In this document: positions 24,143 through 31,925 of the stretch, in pieces
How positions within the stretch are numbered: position 1 is the stretch's first letter
How the letters are laid out: each line of letters begins with the position of its first letter
NCBI RefSeq assembly: GCF_017573545.1
Contig: NZ_JAGEOK010000002.1
Span: 248,001-312,000, forward strand
DNA: 64,000 nucleotides
Direction of reading: 5' to 3'
Source of the DNA: Actinomadura nitritigenes
GTDB taxonomy: Bacteria; Actinomycetota; Actinomycetes; Streptosporangiales; Streptosporangiaceae
Notes under the pieces: generated by a model
Seen by the model: the letters and a program-made list of their open reading frames with translations, nothing else
The model's database searches: none
Told to the model about the DNA's origin: nothing
Program-made: the position numbers and the translations under genes

Positions 24143-24688
24143 ATGCCCTTCCTCACCGCGCTCGTCGCCCTGGTCGGAGCCGTCTGCCTGCTCGACCTGG
24201 TGCTCACCCTCGGCGTGATGCGCAAGCTGCGCGAGCACGCCGCCGTCCTCGCCCGGTCGTCCGCCGCCGGCGGAGCCGACCGCCCGCCGATGCTCCCCGC
24301 CGGGGAGGTCGCCGCGCCGTTCGACGCGGTCGACACCGCCGGCGAACCCGTCAGCCGGGACGCGCTGACCGGCCGCACCCTCGTCGGGTTCTTCAGCCCG
24401 AGCTGCGACGCCTGCACCGAGCGGATGCCCGGTTTCCTGGCGGACGCCGCGGCCTTCCCCGGCGGACGGGACCGGGTCCTCGCCGTCATCGCCGCCGGCG
24501 AGGGGGAGGACGCGTCCGCCTACCGCGACCGGCTCGGCGGCGTCGCGCGCGTGGTCGTCGAACCGCACCGCACCGGGATCGCGAAGGCGCTGGCCGTCCG
24601 CGGGCTCCCCACGTTCTGCGTCCTGGACGAGACCGGCCGGGTGGTCGAGACCGGCCTGCCGTCCGACCGCTCCCCCGTCCCGGCATGA
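24143..24688 (+). CDS. TlpA/MauD-like membrane-anchored thioredoxin-fold protein
   Basis: A 181-residue protein. One N-terminal membrane segment (FLTALVALVGAVCLLDLVLTLGV) is followed by a redoxin domain with active site SCDAC (Cys88, Cys91) and the cis-Pro region RGLPTFCVLDETG. This is the layout of TlpA and MauD proteins, which handle disulfides outside the membrane. ATG at 24143 is preferred over an upstream frame extension because AAGGTGG precedes it and the anchor then starts at once. It is coupled to the ABC gene (ATGA). Likely role: disulfide formation or isomerisation in the Cys-rich peptide. Confidence 0.85.
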   Translation: MPFLTALVALVGAVCLLDLVLTLGVMRKLREHAAVLARSSAAGGADRPPMLPAGEVAAPFDAVDTAGEPVSRDALTGRTLVGFFSPSCDACTERMPGFLADAAAFPGGRDRVLAVIAAGEGEDASAYRDRLGGVARVVVEPHRTGIAKALAVRGLPTFCVLDETGRVVETGLPSDRSPVPA

Positions 24689-26565
24689 CGCCTCGCCGCG
24701 ACACGGCCGCCGGCGCCCGCCGGGCGCGGGAGCTCCTCGGCGGGCTCGCCGGCTCGGCCGCGCTGGCCTGGTCGGCGGGCCGGGCGCTGACGCTCCTGCT
24801 CGCCGCGCTGACGCTGGCTCAGGCCGCCGCGCCGGTGTGCATCGCGTGGTTCACCAAGGTGGCCGTCGACGTCCTGACGGAGCGGCCGGGCGGCGGGGCG
24901 GGCGGCGGAGCCCGGCTCGCCGCCGCCGGCGCCGGCCTGGTGCTCGCCGGGGCCGCCGCCGGCCTCACCCAGCACGTCACCCGCTACCTGCGGCAGGAGC
25001 TCGAACGGCGGGTCGGGTTCCTCGCCCAGGACCGGGTCTTCCGGGCGACCGAGCGGTTCGTCGGCCTCGGCCCGTTCGAGGACCCCGCCTTCCTCGACCG
25101 GCTGCGGCTCGCCCAGCAGGCGGGCGGCGGCGCGCCGGGAAAGGTCGTCGGCAGCGCGCTCACCGCCGTCAGCGGGACGATCACGCTCGCGGGGTTCCTC
25201 GGCTCGCTGCTGTCCGTCGGCCCGTGGCTCGCCCTGGCCGTCGTGCTGGCGACCGTCCCCGCCCTGGCGGCCGAGTTCCGGCTGTCGCGCCGCTGGGCGG
25301 CGATGATGCTGGCGATCGGCCCCGCCGAGCGGCGCGAGTTCTTCTACCGGGAGCTGCTCACCACCGTCAGGGCGGCCAAGGAACTGCGGCTGTTCGGTGC
25401 GGCGGGGCACTTCCGGACGCTGATGAACGGGGAGCGGCGCACCGCCGACGCCGCGCGCCGCCGTACCGACCGCCGCGAGCTGGCCACGCAGGCGGGGCTC
25501 GCGGTGCTGTCCACCGGCGTCGCCGGGGCCGGGCTCGCCTGGGCGCTCGCCGAGGCGTGGCGCGGCCGCATCACCGTCGGCGACGTCAGCCTGCTGGTCG
25601 CCGCCCTCGCGGGGGCGCAGGCGGCCGGGGCGCAGCTCGTCACCCAGCTCACCGTCGCCCACCAGCAGCTCCTGCTGTTCGGCCACTACCGCGCGGTGAC
25701 CGCCGCCGGCCCGGACCTGGCGGTCGCCGAGCGGCCCGCCGTCCCGGGGCCGCTGACCGGCCGCATCGAGTTCGACGGGGTCTGGTTCCGGTACTCCCCC
25801 GAGCATCCGTGGGCGCTGCGCGACGTGAGCTTCACCATCGAGTGCGGGCGCGCGACGGCCCTCGTCGGCCTGAACGGCGCGGGCAAGAGCACCCTGGTGA
25901 AGCTGCTGTGCCGGTTCTACGACCCGGAACGGGGCGCGATCCGGTGGGACGGCGTGGACCTGCGCGACCTGGACCCTGCGGAGCTGCGCCGCCGCATCGG
26001 CGTGGTGTTCCAGGACTACATGGAGTACGAGCTCACCGCCGCCGACAACATCGGGCTCGGCGACCTGGAGCGGCGCGACGACCTGGAGCTCGTGCGGGCG
26101 GCGGCCGAACGGGCCGGGGCCGACGCCTTCGTCCGCGACCTGCCGGGCGGCTACGACACGCTGCTGACGCGGGCCTTCGCCGGCGGCGCGGACGGCGACG
26201 CCGAACCCGGGGTGCCGCTGTCCGGCGGGCAGTGGCAGCGGCTCGCCCTGGCCCGCGCTTTCCTGCGGGACGGCCGCGACCTGCTGATCCTGGACGAACC
26301 CAGCTCCGGCCTGGACGCCGAGGCCGAGCACCACGTCCACGCCCGGCTGCGCGAGCACCGCGCGGGGCTGACGAGCCTGCTCATCTCGCACCGGCTGAGC
26401 GCGGTGCGCGACGCCGACACCCTGGTCGTGCTGCGGGACGGACGGATCGTCGAGCGCGGAACGCACACCGAGCTGATGGCCGAGGGCGGCGAGTACGCGC
26501 GGCTGTTCGAGCTCCAGGCCGACGGATACCGGCAGGAGGAGGAGATGTCGTGGACGAGGTCGTGA
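24685..26565 (+). CDS. ABC exporter (fused membrane and ATPase domains)
   Basis: A 626-residue type-1 ABC half-transporter. The membrane domain covers about residues 20-340. The nucleotide-binding domain has Walker A GLNGAGKST (Lys401), signature LSGGQWQ (about 512), Walker B LLILDEPSSGLD (Asp537, Glu538) and switch His569 (LLISHRLS). There is no N-terminal C39 peptidase domain, so a separate peptidase must trim any cargo. It overlaps both neighbours (ATGA upstream, 16 nt downstream), placing it firmly in the Cys-rich peptide operon. Likely cargo: that peptide. Confidence 0.9.
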   Translation: MTPRRDTAAGARRARELLGGLAGSAALAWSAGRALTLLLAALTLAQAAAPVCIAWFTKVAVDVLTERPGGGAGGGARLAAAGAGLVLAGAAAGLTQHVTRYLRQELERRVGFLAQDRVFRATERFVGLGPFEDPAFLDRLRLAQQAGGGAPGKVVGSALTAVSGTITLAGFLGSLLSVGPWLALAVVLATVPALAAEFRLSRRWAAMMLAIGPAERREFFYRELLTTVRAAKELRLFGAAGHFRTLMNGERRTADAARRRTDRRELATQAGLAVLSTGVAGAGLAWALAEAWRGRITVGDVSLLVAALAGAQAAGAQLVTQLTVAHQQLLLFGHYRAVTAAGPDLAVAERPAVPGPLTGRIEFDGVWFRYSPEHPWALRDVSFTIECGRATALVGLNGAGKSTLVKLLCRFYDPERGAIRWDGVDLRDLDPAELRRRIGVVFQDYMEYELTAADNIGLGDLERRDDLELVRAAAERAGADAFVRDLPGGYDTLLTRAFAGGADGDAEPGVPLSGGQWQRLALARAFLRDGRDLLILDEPSSGLDAEAEHHVHARLREHRAGLTSLLISHRLSAVRDADTLVVLRDGRIVERGTHTELMAEGGEYARLFELQADGYRQEEEMSWTRS

Positions 26566-27077
26566 CCGCCCTGCGGGTCCTGCTCGCGCTGGTCTTCGTG
26601 GCGTCGGCGGTCGGCAAGCTGCGCGGGAGGGACGCCTACGCGCGGTTCACGGCGGCGACGGCCCGGCTCGCACCGGGCTCGTCCGCCGCCGCGGGAACGC
26701 GGTGGATCGCCGCCGCGGTGGTCGGTGCCGAGGCCGCCGTGGTCGTGCTGCTCGTGCTGCCCGCGACGGCCGCGTTCGGGTTCGCGCTCGCGGCGGCGCT
26801 CCTGGCGGCGTTCACGGCGGCCATCGTCCGCGCGCTCGCGCACGGCGACCGGGCGCCATGCGCCTGCTTCGGCGACGCCGACACGCCGCTGGGCCCGCGC
26901 CAGGTCGTGCGCAACCTGTCGCTGGCCGCGGCCGCGCTGGCGGGGTTCGGCGCCACGCTGTCCGGGACGCCCCGCCTTCCCGACGCGACGGGTGCGCTGT
27001 TCGCGGTCGCGGCGGGCGCCCTGGTCGCGCTGCTGGTCCTGGCGGCCGACGACATCATCGAGCTGTTCCGGTCATGA
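26550..27077 (+). CDS. MauE/DoxX-like redox-associated membrane protein
   Basis: A 175-residue protein with four hydrophobic segments and the MauE-type motif APCACFGDADTPLG, with a Cys-x-Cys pair at about 108-110, flanked by RQVVRNLSLAAAAL. MauE works with MauD in assembling the disulfide-rich light chain of methylamine dehydrogenase; the pair here suggests electron transfer to or from the TlpA-like protein. GTG at 26550 with GGAGGAGGA upstream, overlapping the ABC gene by 16 nt; its stop overlaps the S26 gene start. Confidence 0.82.
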   Translation: MDEVVTALRVLLALVFVASAVGKLRGRDAYARFTAATARLAPGSSAAAGTRWIAAAVVGAEAAVVVLLVLPATAAFGFALAAALLAAFTAAIVRALAHGDRAPCACFGDADTPLGPRQVVRNLSLAAAALAGFGATLSGTPRLPDATGALFAVAAGALVALLVLAADDIIELFRS

Positions 27078-27541
27078 GCACGCTCGGCTGGCCCACCGCC
27101 GCCGTGCTCGGCGTGCTCGGTGTGGCCGCCGCCGTAGGAGCGCTGGTGCTGCTTCTGCGACGGCGATTCACGGTGGTCGAGGTGTACGGAACGAGTATGG
27201 TTCCCACCCTGGCGCCCGGCGACCGCCTCCTGGTGCGCCGGACCGGGCTCGCCCGTGTCGACACGGACCGGCTCGTGGTGCTGGAGGGCCCCTACTGGCG
27301 CGAGTTCGGTCCGGGGGCTCCCGCCGACCTGCGCTGGATCGTCAAGCGCGCCGCCGCCGTGCCGGGTGAGCCGGTCCCCGCGCCGGTGCGCAAGGCGCTC
27401 CCGTCGGGCGCGGGCGCGGCCGTCCCGGAGGGGCGGCTCGCCGTCCTGGGCGACAACCCCGCGCAGAGCGTCGACTCGCGGCACTTCGGTCTGCTGCCCG
27501 CCGACGCCCTGCTCGGCGTGGTCGTCCGCCGCCTCCGCTGA
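27074..27541 (+). CDS. S26-family signal peptidase-like protein
   Basis: A 155-residue type I signal peptidase. One N-terminal membrane segment ([20 protein letters not shown]) is followed by the catalytic Ser41 in YGTSMVPTL, the general-base Lys91 in DLRWIVKRAAAVPGE, and the conserved end motif LGDNPAQSVDSRHFG. Short single-anchor S26 enzymes like this often serve one dedicated substrate. It is the last gene of the Cys-rich peptide operon (ATGA overlap with MauE-like gene). Likely role: cutting the peptide leader, perhaps after RAAA. Confidence 0.88.
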   Translation: MSTLGWPTAAVLGVLGVAAAVGALVLLLRRRFTVVEVYGTSMVPTLAPGDRLLVRRTGLARVDTDRLVVLEGPYWREFGPGAPADLRWIVKRAAAVPGEPVPAPVRKALPSGAGAAVPEGRLAVLGDNPAQSVDSRHFGLLPADALLGVVVRRLR

Positions 27542-27661
27542 CGCGCCGTCCGTCGCCGCCCCGCCGCCCCGCCGCCCCGCCGCCCCGCCGGCCCGCGCGG
27601 TCGGTGCGTGCGCCGGCCGGGCCGCGCGGGCGCCGCGCTCCAGCCGGGCCGGGGCCGCGCC

Positions 27662-28510
27662 TCACGCATGGCGGGTCTGCCAGTACAGGGGGCGAAGGCC
27701 GCGGTGGACGCCGCGTGCGCGCCATCGCGATGGCACCTTGAGCCGGGGCTCCGGCGCCCGGTCCAGCTTCGGATCGCGCTTGAGCACGGCCTGCTGGAGG
27801 GCGACGAGCTCGGGGCCGGGATCGACGCCCAGCTGGTTCACCAGGACGTCCCGCGCCCGGGCGTAGGCGGCCAGCGCACCGGCCGCGTCACCGCAGCGGT
27901 AGAGCGCGACCATCAGATGCGCCCACAGCCGTTCGCGGGTGGGGTGCACGGCGAGATGCTCGGGCAGTTCGGCGGCCACCGCGTCGTTCTCGCCGAGGGC
28001 GAGGCGGGCCTCGGCGTAGGCGTCGACGGCCGATCCGCGCAGGTCGTCCAGGGCCTGCAGGCGGGGCGCGAGGGCGAGCGTGCGGGGCAGGTCCTCGGCC
28101 GCGTGGCCCCGCCACAGGGCGAGCGCCGCCTCCAGCCCGAAGGCCGCGCGGTGCGGCGCGCCCGCCGCCAGGTCCGCGCGGCCGAGCCGCAGCAGGTGGA
28201 GGAACCGGGCGCTGTCGAGCTCGCCGGGCTCGACGGCCAGCGCGTAGCCGGGGCGCCGGGCGATCAGCCGCGGCGCGGAGTCGGCGAGCACGCGCCGCAG
28301 CTGGTTGGCGTAGGTGCGCAGGTTGGAGATCGCGGATTTGGGGGGCGCCTCGTCCCACAAGGCGCGCGTCAGGAACTCGAGCGAGACGGTCCGGTCGGGT
28401 TCGAGTAATAAGGCGGTGAGCAGCATGCGCTGCTTGGCGGAGCCGAGCGCGAGCAGCCGGTCGCCCTGGCGTACCCGCACGGGTCCGAGCAGGTCGAACT
28501 GCAGGCCCAT
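27662..28510 (-). CDS. SARP-family transcriptional activator (winged helix + BTAD)
   Basis: A 282-residue regulator. An OmpR-like winged helix (FDLLGPVRVRQGDRLLALGSAKQRMLLTALLLE... SAISNLRTYANQLRR, about 5-95) is followed by a bacterial transcriptional activation domain (TPR-like, LHLLRLGRADLAAG... AYARARDVLVNQLGVDPGPEL). Small SARPs of this kind activate neighbouring biosynthetic genes. ATG with AAGGAGGGCAC. It converges on the Cys-rich peptide operon and may control it. Its own promoter carries a CebR-type palindrome. Confidence 0.9.
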   Translation of the reverse strand: MGLQFDLLGPVRVRQGDRLLALGSAKQRMLLTALLLEPDRTVSLEFLTRALWDEAPPKSAISNLRTYANQLRRVLADSAPRLIARRPGYALAVEPGELDSARFLHLLRLGRADLAAGAPHRAAFGLEAALALWRGHAAEDLPRTLALAPRLQALDDLRGSAVDAYAEARLALGENDAVAAELPEHLAVHPTRERLWAHLMVALYRCGDAAGALAAYARARDVLVNQLGVDPGPELVALQQAVLKRDPKLDRAPEPRLKVPSRWRARGVHRGLRPLYWQTRHA

Positions 28511-28569
28511 CGTGCCCTCCTTGCCTCGCGGCCGCCGGGAGCCGGGCGCGACATGTCGACGGGAGATCG

Positions 28570-28583
28570 TGGGAGCGCTCCCA
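28570..28583. promoter_or_regulatory. CebR-type operator upstream of the SARP gene
   Basis: TGGGAGCGCTCCCA is a perfect 14-bp palindrome identical to the operator known for CebR, the LacI-family cello-oligosaccharide repressor of Streptomyces. It lies 60 nt before the SARP start, where the transcript would begin. Related LacI-family repressors can share such sites, so the exact regulator is open. Confidence 0.75.
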
Positions 28584-28599
28584 TGAGCGTACGTTCATG
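28582..28599. promoter_or_regulatory. Near-perfect 18-bp palindrome next to the CebR-type box
   Basis: CATGAGCGTACGTTCATG is symmetric except for one base pair and overlaps the CebR-type box by two bases. It covers the presumed -10 region of the SARP promoter, so a second regulator could act here. Confidence 0.5.
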
Positions 28600-28616
28600 A
28601 TCTATCTCACTGTCAA
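28586..28616 (-). promoter_or_regulatory. Candidate SARP promoter
   Basis: On the minus strand TTGACA (28611-28616) and TACGCT (28586-28591) are 19 nt apart. The -35 is consensus; the spacer is slightly long. Transcription would start inside the CebR-type palindrome. Confidence 0.45.
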
Positions 28617-29016
28617 TCGGCCGTCACACAATCGTTACATTCTCCGCCGCGGGGCGCATCGCCCGCTCTCCGCCGTCACCGCGCGGGACTCCGGACGCCC
28701 CGGGCGGGCCGGCGGACGACCACCGGGCCCGCGCCGGGCACCCGAAAGGGCGTCCGGCCCGGCGCGTCCACGGAAAACAATCTTCTCCGCGATTCCCGGG
28801 CAATGCTTGGAACGTACCCGAAACGGGAACCTACTCGGAGTAAGGAGCAGAATCCCCCAATCTCGGAACGCACATCGGTACCGGGCCGCCTAACGGCCCG
28901 AAGGCAGCCGGCGGGAGCGCGACCCGCCCTTCGCCGCGCTGCGCGCATTCGCCGTACAACGGCGCTCCCCCTTTTCCGGCCGGCCCACCCTGCCGGCATG
29001 CCCGGAAGGCCCGTCA

Positions 29017-30030
29017 TTGCTCCGACGCTCCACCCCCGTCGCAGGGCCGGGGTCCCTCGCCCTGCTGCTCCCCCTCGTCCTGGCCGCCGCGCTCGCCGTG
29101 GCCGTCCCCGCCGCCCGTCCCGCCGCCGCGACCGGCGCGACCGGCGCCGTGACCGGCGCGAAAGTGATCGCGGAGACGACGGTCGCGCCGCGGACCATCG
29201 ACCTGACCGTCCAGTCCCCGGCGATGGACGCGCAGGAGAAGGTGCGCCTCCTCGTCCCGCCGGGATGGTCGAAGAACGCCGGCCGCACCTGGCCGGCCCT
29301 CTGGCTGCTGCACGGCGGCGTCGACGACTACACCGCCTGGACGCGCGGTACCGACGTCGCCGCCCTCACCGCCGATTCCCCCGTCATCGTCGTCATGCCG
29401 GAAGGCGGAAGCTGCGGCAATTACTCCGACTGGTGGAACTACGGAAACGGCGGATCACCCGAATGGGAGACCTTCCATATGAAGGAGCTCCGCACCATCC
29501 TGGAGAACGGCTACCGGGCGAACGGCCGCCGCGTCATCGCCGGCAATTCCATGGGCGGTCTCGGCGCGATGCTGTACGCCGCCCGCTTCCCCGGAATGTT
29601 CGCGGCGGCCGCCGCCTTCAGCGGCTACGTCGACACCCTCTACGGCTACACGCCGGGCGACGACTCGATCGGCTGGGGCCCGTCCTTCTCCTGCCCCGGC
29701 ACCGACTGGCGGCGCGTCTGGGGCGCGCCCGACGCGCAGGCCGCGATCTGGCACGCGCACAACCCGACCGACCTCGCCGGACGGCTCGCGGGCGTGCGCC
29801 TGTACGTGGCCAGCGGCAACGGCACGGCCGGGTCGCTCGGCGGGCTCCCGTTCACCGACCCCGTCGAGGCGGCGGCGAACGACGTCTCGCACGCCTTCGT
29901 CGACCGGCTGGACGCCCTCGGCATCCCCGTCACCGCCCGCTTCTTCGACGGCCAGCACTCCTGGCCGTACTGGCAGCGGGACCTGCACGACGCCTACCCG
30001 ATGCTGATGCGCGCCCTCGGCGTCTCGTGA
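29017..30030 (+). CDS. Secreted esterase of the Ag85/esterase D type (second copy)
   Basis: A 337-residue exported hydrolase. An N-terminal signal segment (SLALLLPLVLAAALAVAVPAARPAAA) precedes a catalytic domain with LWLLHGGVDDYTAW, VVMPEGGSCGNYSDWW, nucleophile elbow GNSMGGLG and C-terminal His in DGQHSWPYW. It is a paralogue of the protein at 15409-16674 (shared PEW-ES/ET-FH block) without the long Ser/Pro linker. TTG start at 29017 with GGAAGG upstream. Extracellular ester hydrolysis or acyl transfer is expected; substrate unknown. Confidence 0.85.
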   Translation: MLRRSTPVAGPGSLALLLPLVLAAALAVAVPAARPAAATGATGAVTGAKVIAETTVAPRTIDLTVQSPAMDAQEKVRLLVPPGWSKNAGRTWPALWLLHGGVDDYTAWTRGTDVAALTADSPVIVVMPEGGSCGNYSDWWNYGNGGSPEWETFHMKELRTILENGYRANGRRVIAGNSMGGLGAMLYAARFPGMFAAAAAFSGYVDTLYGYTPGDDSIGWGPSFSCPGTDWRRVWGAPDAQAAIWHAHNPTDLAGRLAGVRLYVASGNGTAGSLGGLPFTDPVEAAANDVSHAFVDRLDALGIPVTARFFDGQHSWPYWQRDLHDAYPMLMRALGVS

Positions 30031-30084
30031 TCCGGCGTCTCGTGACCGGCGTGTCGTGATCGGACGCCCCGTCCCCGGCCCGGG

Positions 30085-31341
30085 TCAACCGGCGCCGGGG
30101 ACGGCGCGGGGGGCGCCGCCGGAGCCGTGCCACTCCAGCAGCAGGACGGTGGCGTCGTCGTCGAGGCGGCCCTCGTGGTGCACCAGGATGCTGTGCACGA
30201 GGCGGCGCAGCGTCTCGGGGACCGGCAGGCGGTCGGCGTTGGCGCGGATGATGAAGTCGACGAACCGGACGAGCCCGAACTCCTCCTTGTTCGGGTCGCG
30301 CGCCTCCACGATGCCGTCGGTGTAGAGCAGCAGCCGGTCGCCGGGTTCGAGCTGCTCCCGGCAGACCCTCGGCTCGACGCCGAGGTCGGTGCCCAGCGGG
30401 TGACCGGGCTCGCAGTCCAGCGTCGTCACCCAGCGGCCGCCGCGGATCACCACCGGCGCCGGGTGGCCGTGCGAGATCCACGACAGCTCGCCCGTCCTCG
30501 TGTCCAGCTCCGCGAGGACCGCCGTGACGAACCGGTCCGACTCGTCCTCCTCGATCAGCGTCTCCTCGATGGCGCGGCCGCTCTCCACCAGGCTCGCGCC
30601 CTGCAGGCGGCTGTTGCGATGCGCCGCGATCGCGAGGCTCGCGGTGATGCCCGCCGAGGTGTCGTGGCCCATCGCGTCGAAGACCGCGAGGTGGACGATG
30701 TCGCCCGCGAGGCCGTAGTCGAAGGTGTCGCCGCCCAGCTTGTAGGCCGGTTCCAGCGCTCCGCCGATCACCACCGCGTCGTTGGAGAACGTCATGGGCG
30801 GCAGCAGCCGCCACTGGAGCTCCGCCGAGACGGTCATGTCCCGCCTGCGGACGAGCCGGGCGAACGAGTCGCTGGCAGGCCCCTTGCTGACGACGATCAG
30901 CGCGACCAGGCCCGCGAGGCACTCGGCGGCGGACGCGGCCTCCTCGTCGCCCGGATCGACGGTGACACGCAGGACGCCGATCCGTTCCGTGCCGTCCAGG
31001 ATCGGCACCCAGAGGTGGTGGGCGCCGTCCCCCTCGGGGTGCCCCGTCACCGTCTCCACGCTCTGGTAGGCGCGGCCGCCCAGCGTGCCCTCGACGCGGA
31101 TCTCCTCCGGATCGCGGCCGGACGCCCGGCCGGCGTCCTCGCCCCGGCCGGTGAGCAGCCGCAGCACCTGCTGCTGGAGGTCCACCACGTAGATCCGCAC
31201 GTCGGCGAGGCCCGCGCGCGCGGCGTGTTCGGCGACGATGTCGGGCACCTGCTCCAGCGAGATCACGTGGCTGGCGGCCAGCACGTCGCACAGCAGCCGC
31301 CCGCCGCGCGGGCGGCCGTCCGGCCGTCCTTCGGCGTTCAT
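30085..31341 (-). CDS. PP2C-type (SpoIIE) serine phosphatase with GAF-like N-terminus
   Basis: A 418-residue protein. Residues 1-165 look like a GAF sensor (VLAASHVISLEQVPDIVAEHAARAG... LWVPILDGTERIGVLRVTVD). Residues 190-410 are a SpoIIE-like PP2C domain with the metal-binding acids in KLGGDTFDYGL, VFDAMGHDTSAGI, LLLYTDGIVEARD and DDDATVLLLEW. Such enzymes dephosphorylate anti-sigma antagonists or other phospho-Ser proteins. ATG at 31341 with CGGAGG before it. It lies 50 nt after the MSMEG_6728-like gene and downstream of a Ser/Thr kinase on the same strand. Confidence 0.88.
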   Translation of the reverse strand: MNAEGRPDGRPRGGRLLCDVLAASHVISLEQVPDIVAEHAARAGLADVRIYVVDLQQQVLRLLTGRGEDAGRASGRDPEEIRVEGTLGGRAYQSVETVTGHPEGDGAHHLWVPILDGTERIGVLRVTVDPGDEEAASAAECLAGLVALIVVSKGPASDSFARLVRRRDMTVSAELQWRLLPPMTFSNDAVVIGGALEPAYKLGGDTFDYGLAGDIVHLAVFDAMGHDTSAGITASLAIAAHRNSRLQGASLVESGRAIEETLIEEDESDRFVTAVLAELDTRTGELSWISHGHPAPVVIRGGRWVTTLDCEPGHPLGTDLGVEPRVCREQLEPGDRLLLYTDGIVEARDPNKEEFGLVRFVDFIIRANADRLPVPETLRRLVHSILVHHEGRLDDDATVLLLEWHGSGGAPRAVPGAG

Positions 31342-31390
31342 CGCGTACCTCCGGCTAGGGCCCGCCCTGGCTTGCCTCCTGGTGAGGGGC

Positions 31391-31897
31391 CTACCCCCCA
31401 TCTGCGCCGGTATGACCCCCGGGACGCTCCGGACGTGGGCGGTCCGAGCGCGGCCAGACGTAAGGGAGATCGTCGGGAACCTCCGGGAAAAGCGGACGGT
31501 AGTAGACCGGGTCCTTGCGGACGAGCGCGGAGCGGTGGCTGCGGTGGAACGCGGGCTCGCCGAGCCAGGGCGGCAGCTGATCGGCCCGCCGCAGCGCCTC
31601 CTGGTCGCGCGCCCGCGCGGGGCCTCCTCCGGCGGCGAGCTCGGCGGTCATCGTCGCGGCGCAGGTGTCGGCGCGGCCGAGCGCGCACCATCGCGCGCAG
31701 ATCTCCAGGCCGTAGCGGACGACCGCCTCCTCGTACCCGGTCCACATGAGCACCGCGGGATGGCGCTGCCAGCCGTATCCGGGGACGGTGAGGGCGCGGA
31801 ACACCTGGAGCGCCTCCACCCGCTGCTTGCCGAGCCGCCGCGGGTCGAGGACGCGGGCGGCGGCGGCGAAGTCCGGGTACGGCAGGAAGGTCTGCAC
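31391..31897 (-). CDS. MSMEG_6728 family protein (pyrimidine-dimer glycosylase-like)
   Basis: A 168-residue protein with the family start MQTFLPYPDFAAAARVLDPRRLGKQRVE, then YGWQRHPAVLMWTGYEEAVVRYG and HRSHRSALVRKDP. These blocks are shared with T4 endonuclease V-type pyrimidine-dimer excision proteins, which suggests a DNA-repair or related nucleic-acid role, unproven for this branch. It starts 28 nt after the kinase stop, so it may share the kinase transcript. Confidence 0.85.
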   Translation of the reverse strand: MQTFLPYPDFAAAARVLDPRRLGKQRVEALQVFRALTVPGYGWQRHPAVLMWTGYEEAVVRYGLEICARWCALGRADTCAATMTAELAAGGGPARARDQEALRRADQLPPWLGEPAFHRSHRSALVRKDPVYYRPLFPEVPDDLPYVWPRSDRPRPERPGGHTGADGG

Positions 31898-31925
31898 CTC
31901 CCTCCCGTACCCGGTGCCCGGCCGG

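Larger units (their letters stand above)
28511..29016. other. Intergenic region between the SARP gene and the second esterase
   Basis: About 506 nt without a gene. The first 110 nt hold the SARP promoter with two palindromes. The remainder contains a short CCCG-AAA-CGGG inverted repeat (about 28820) and AT-richer DNA upstream of the esterase; no clear -35/-10 pair or small gene seen. Confidence 0.5.
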
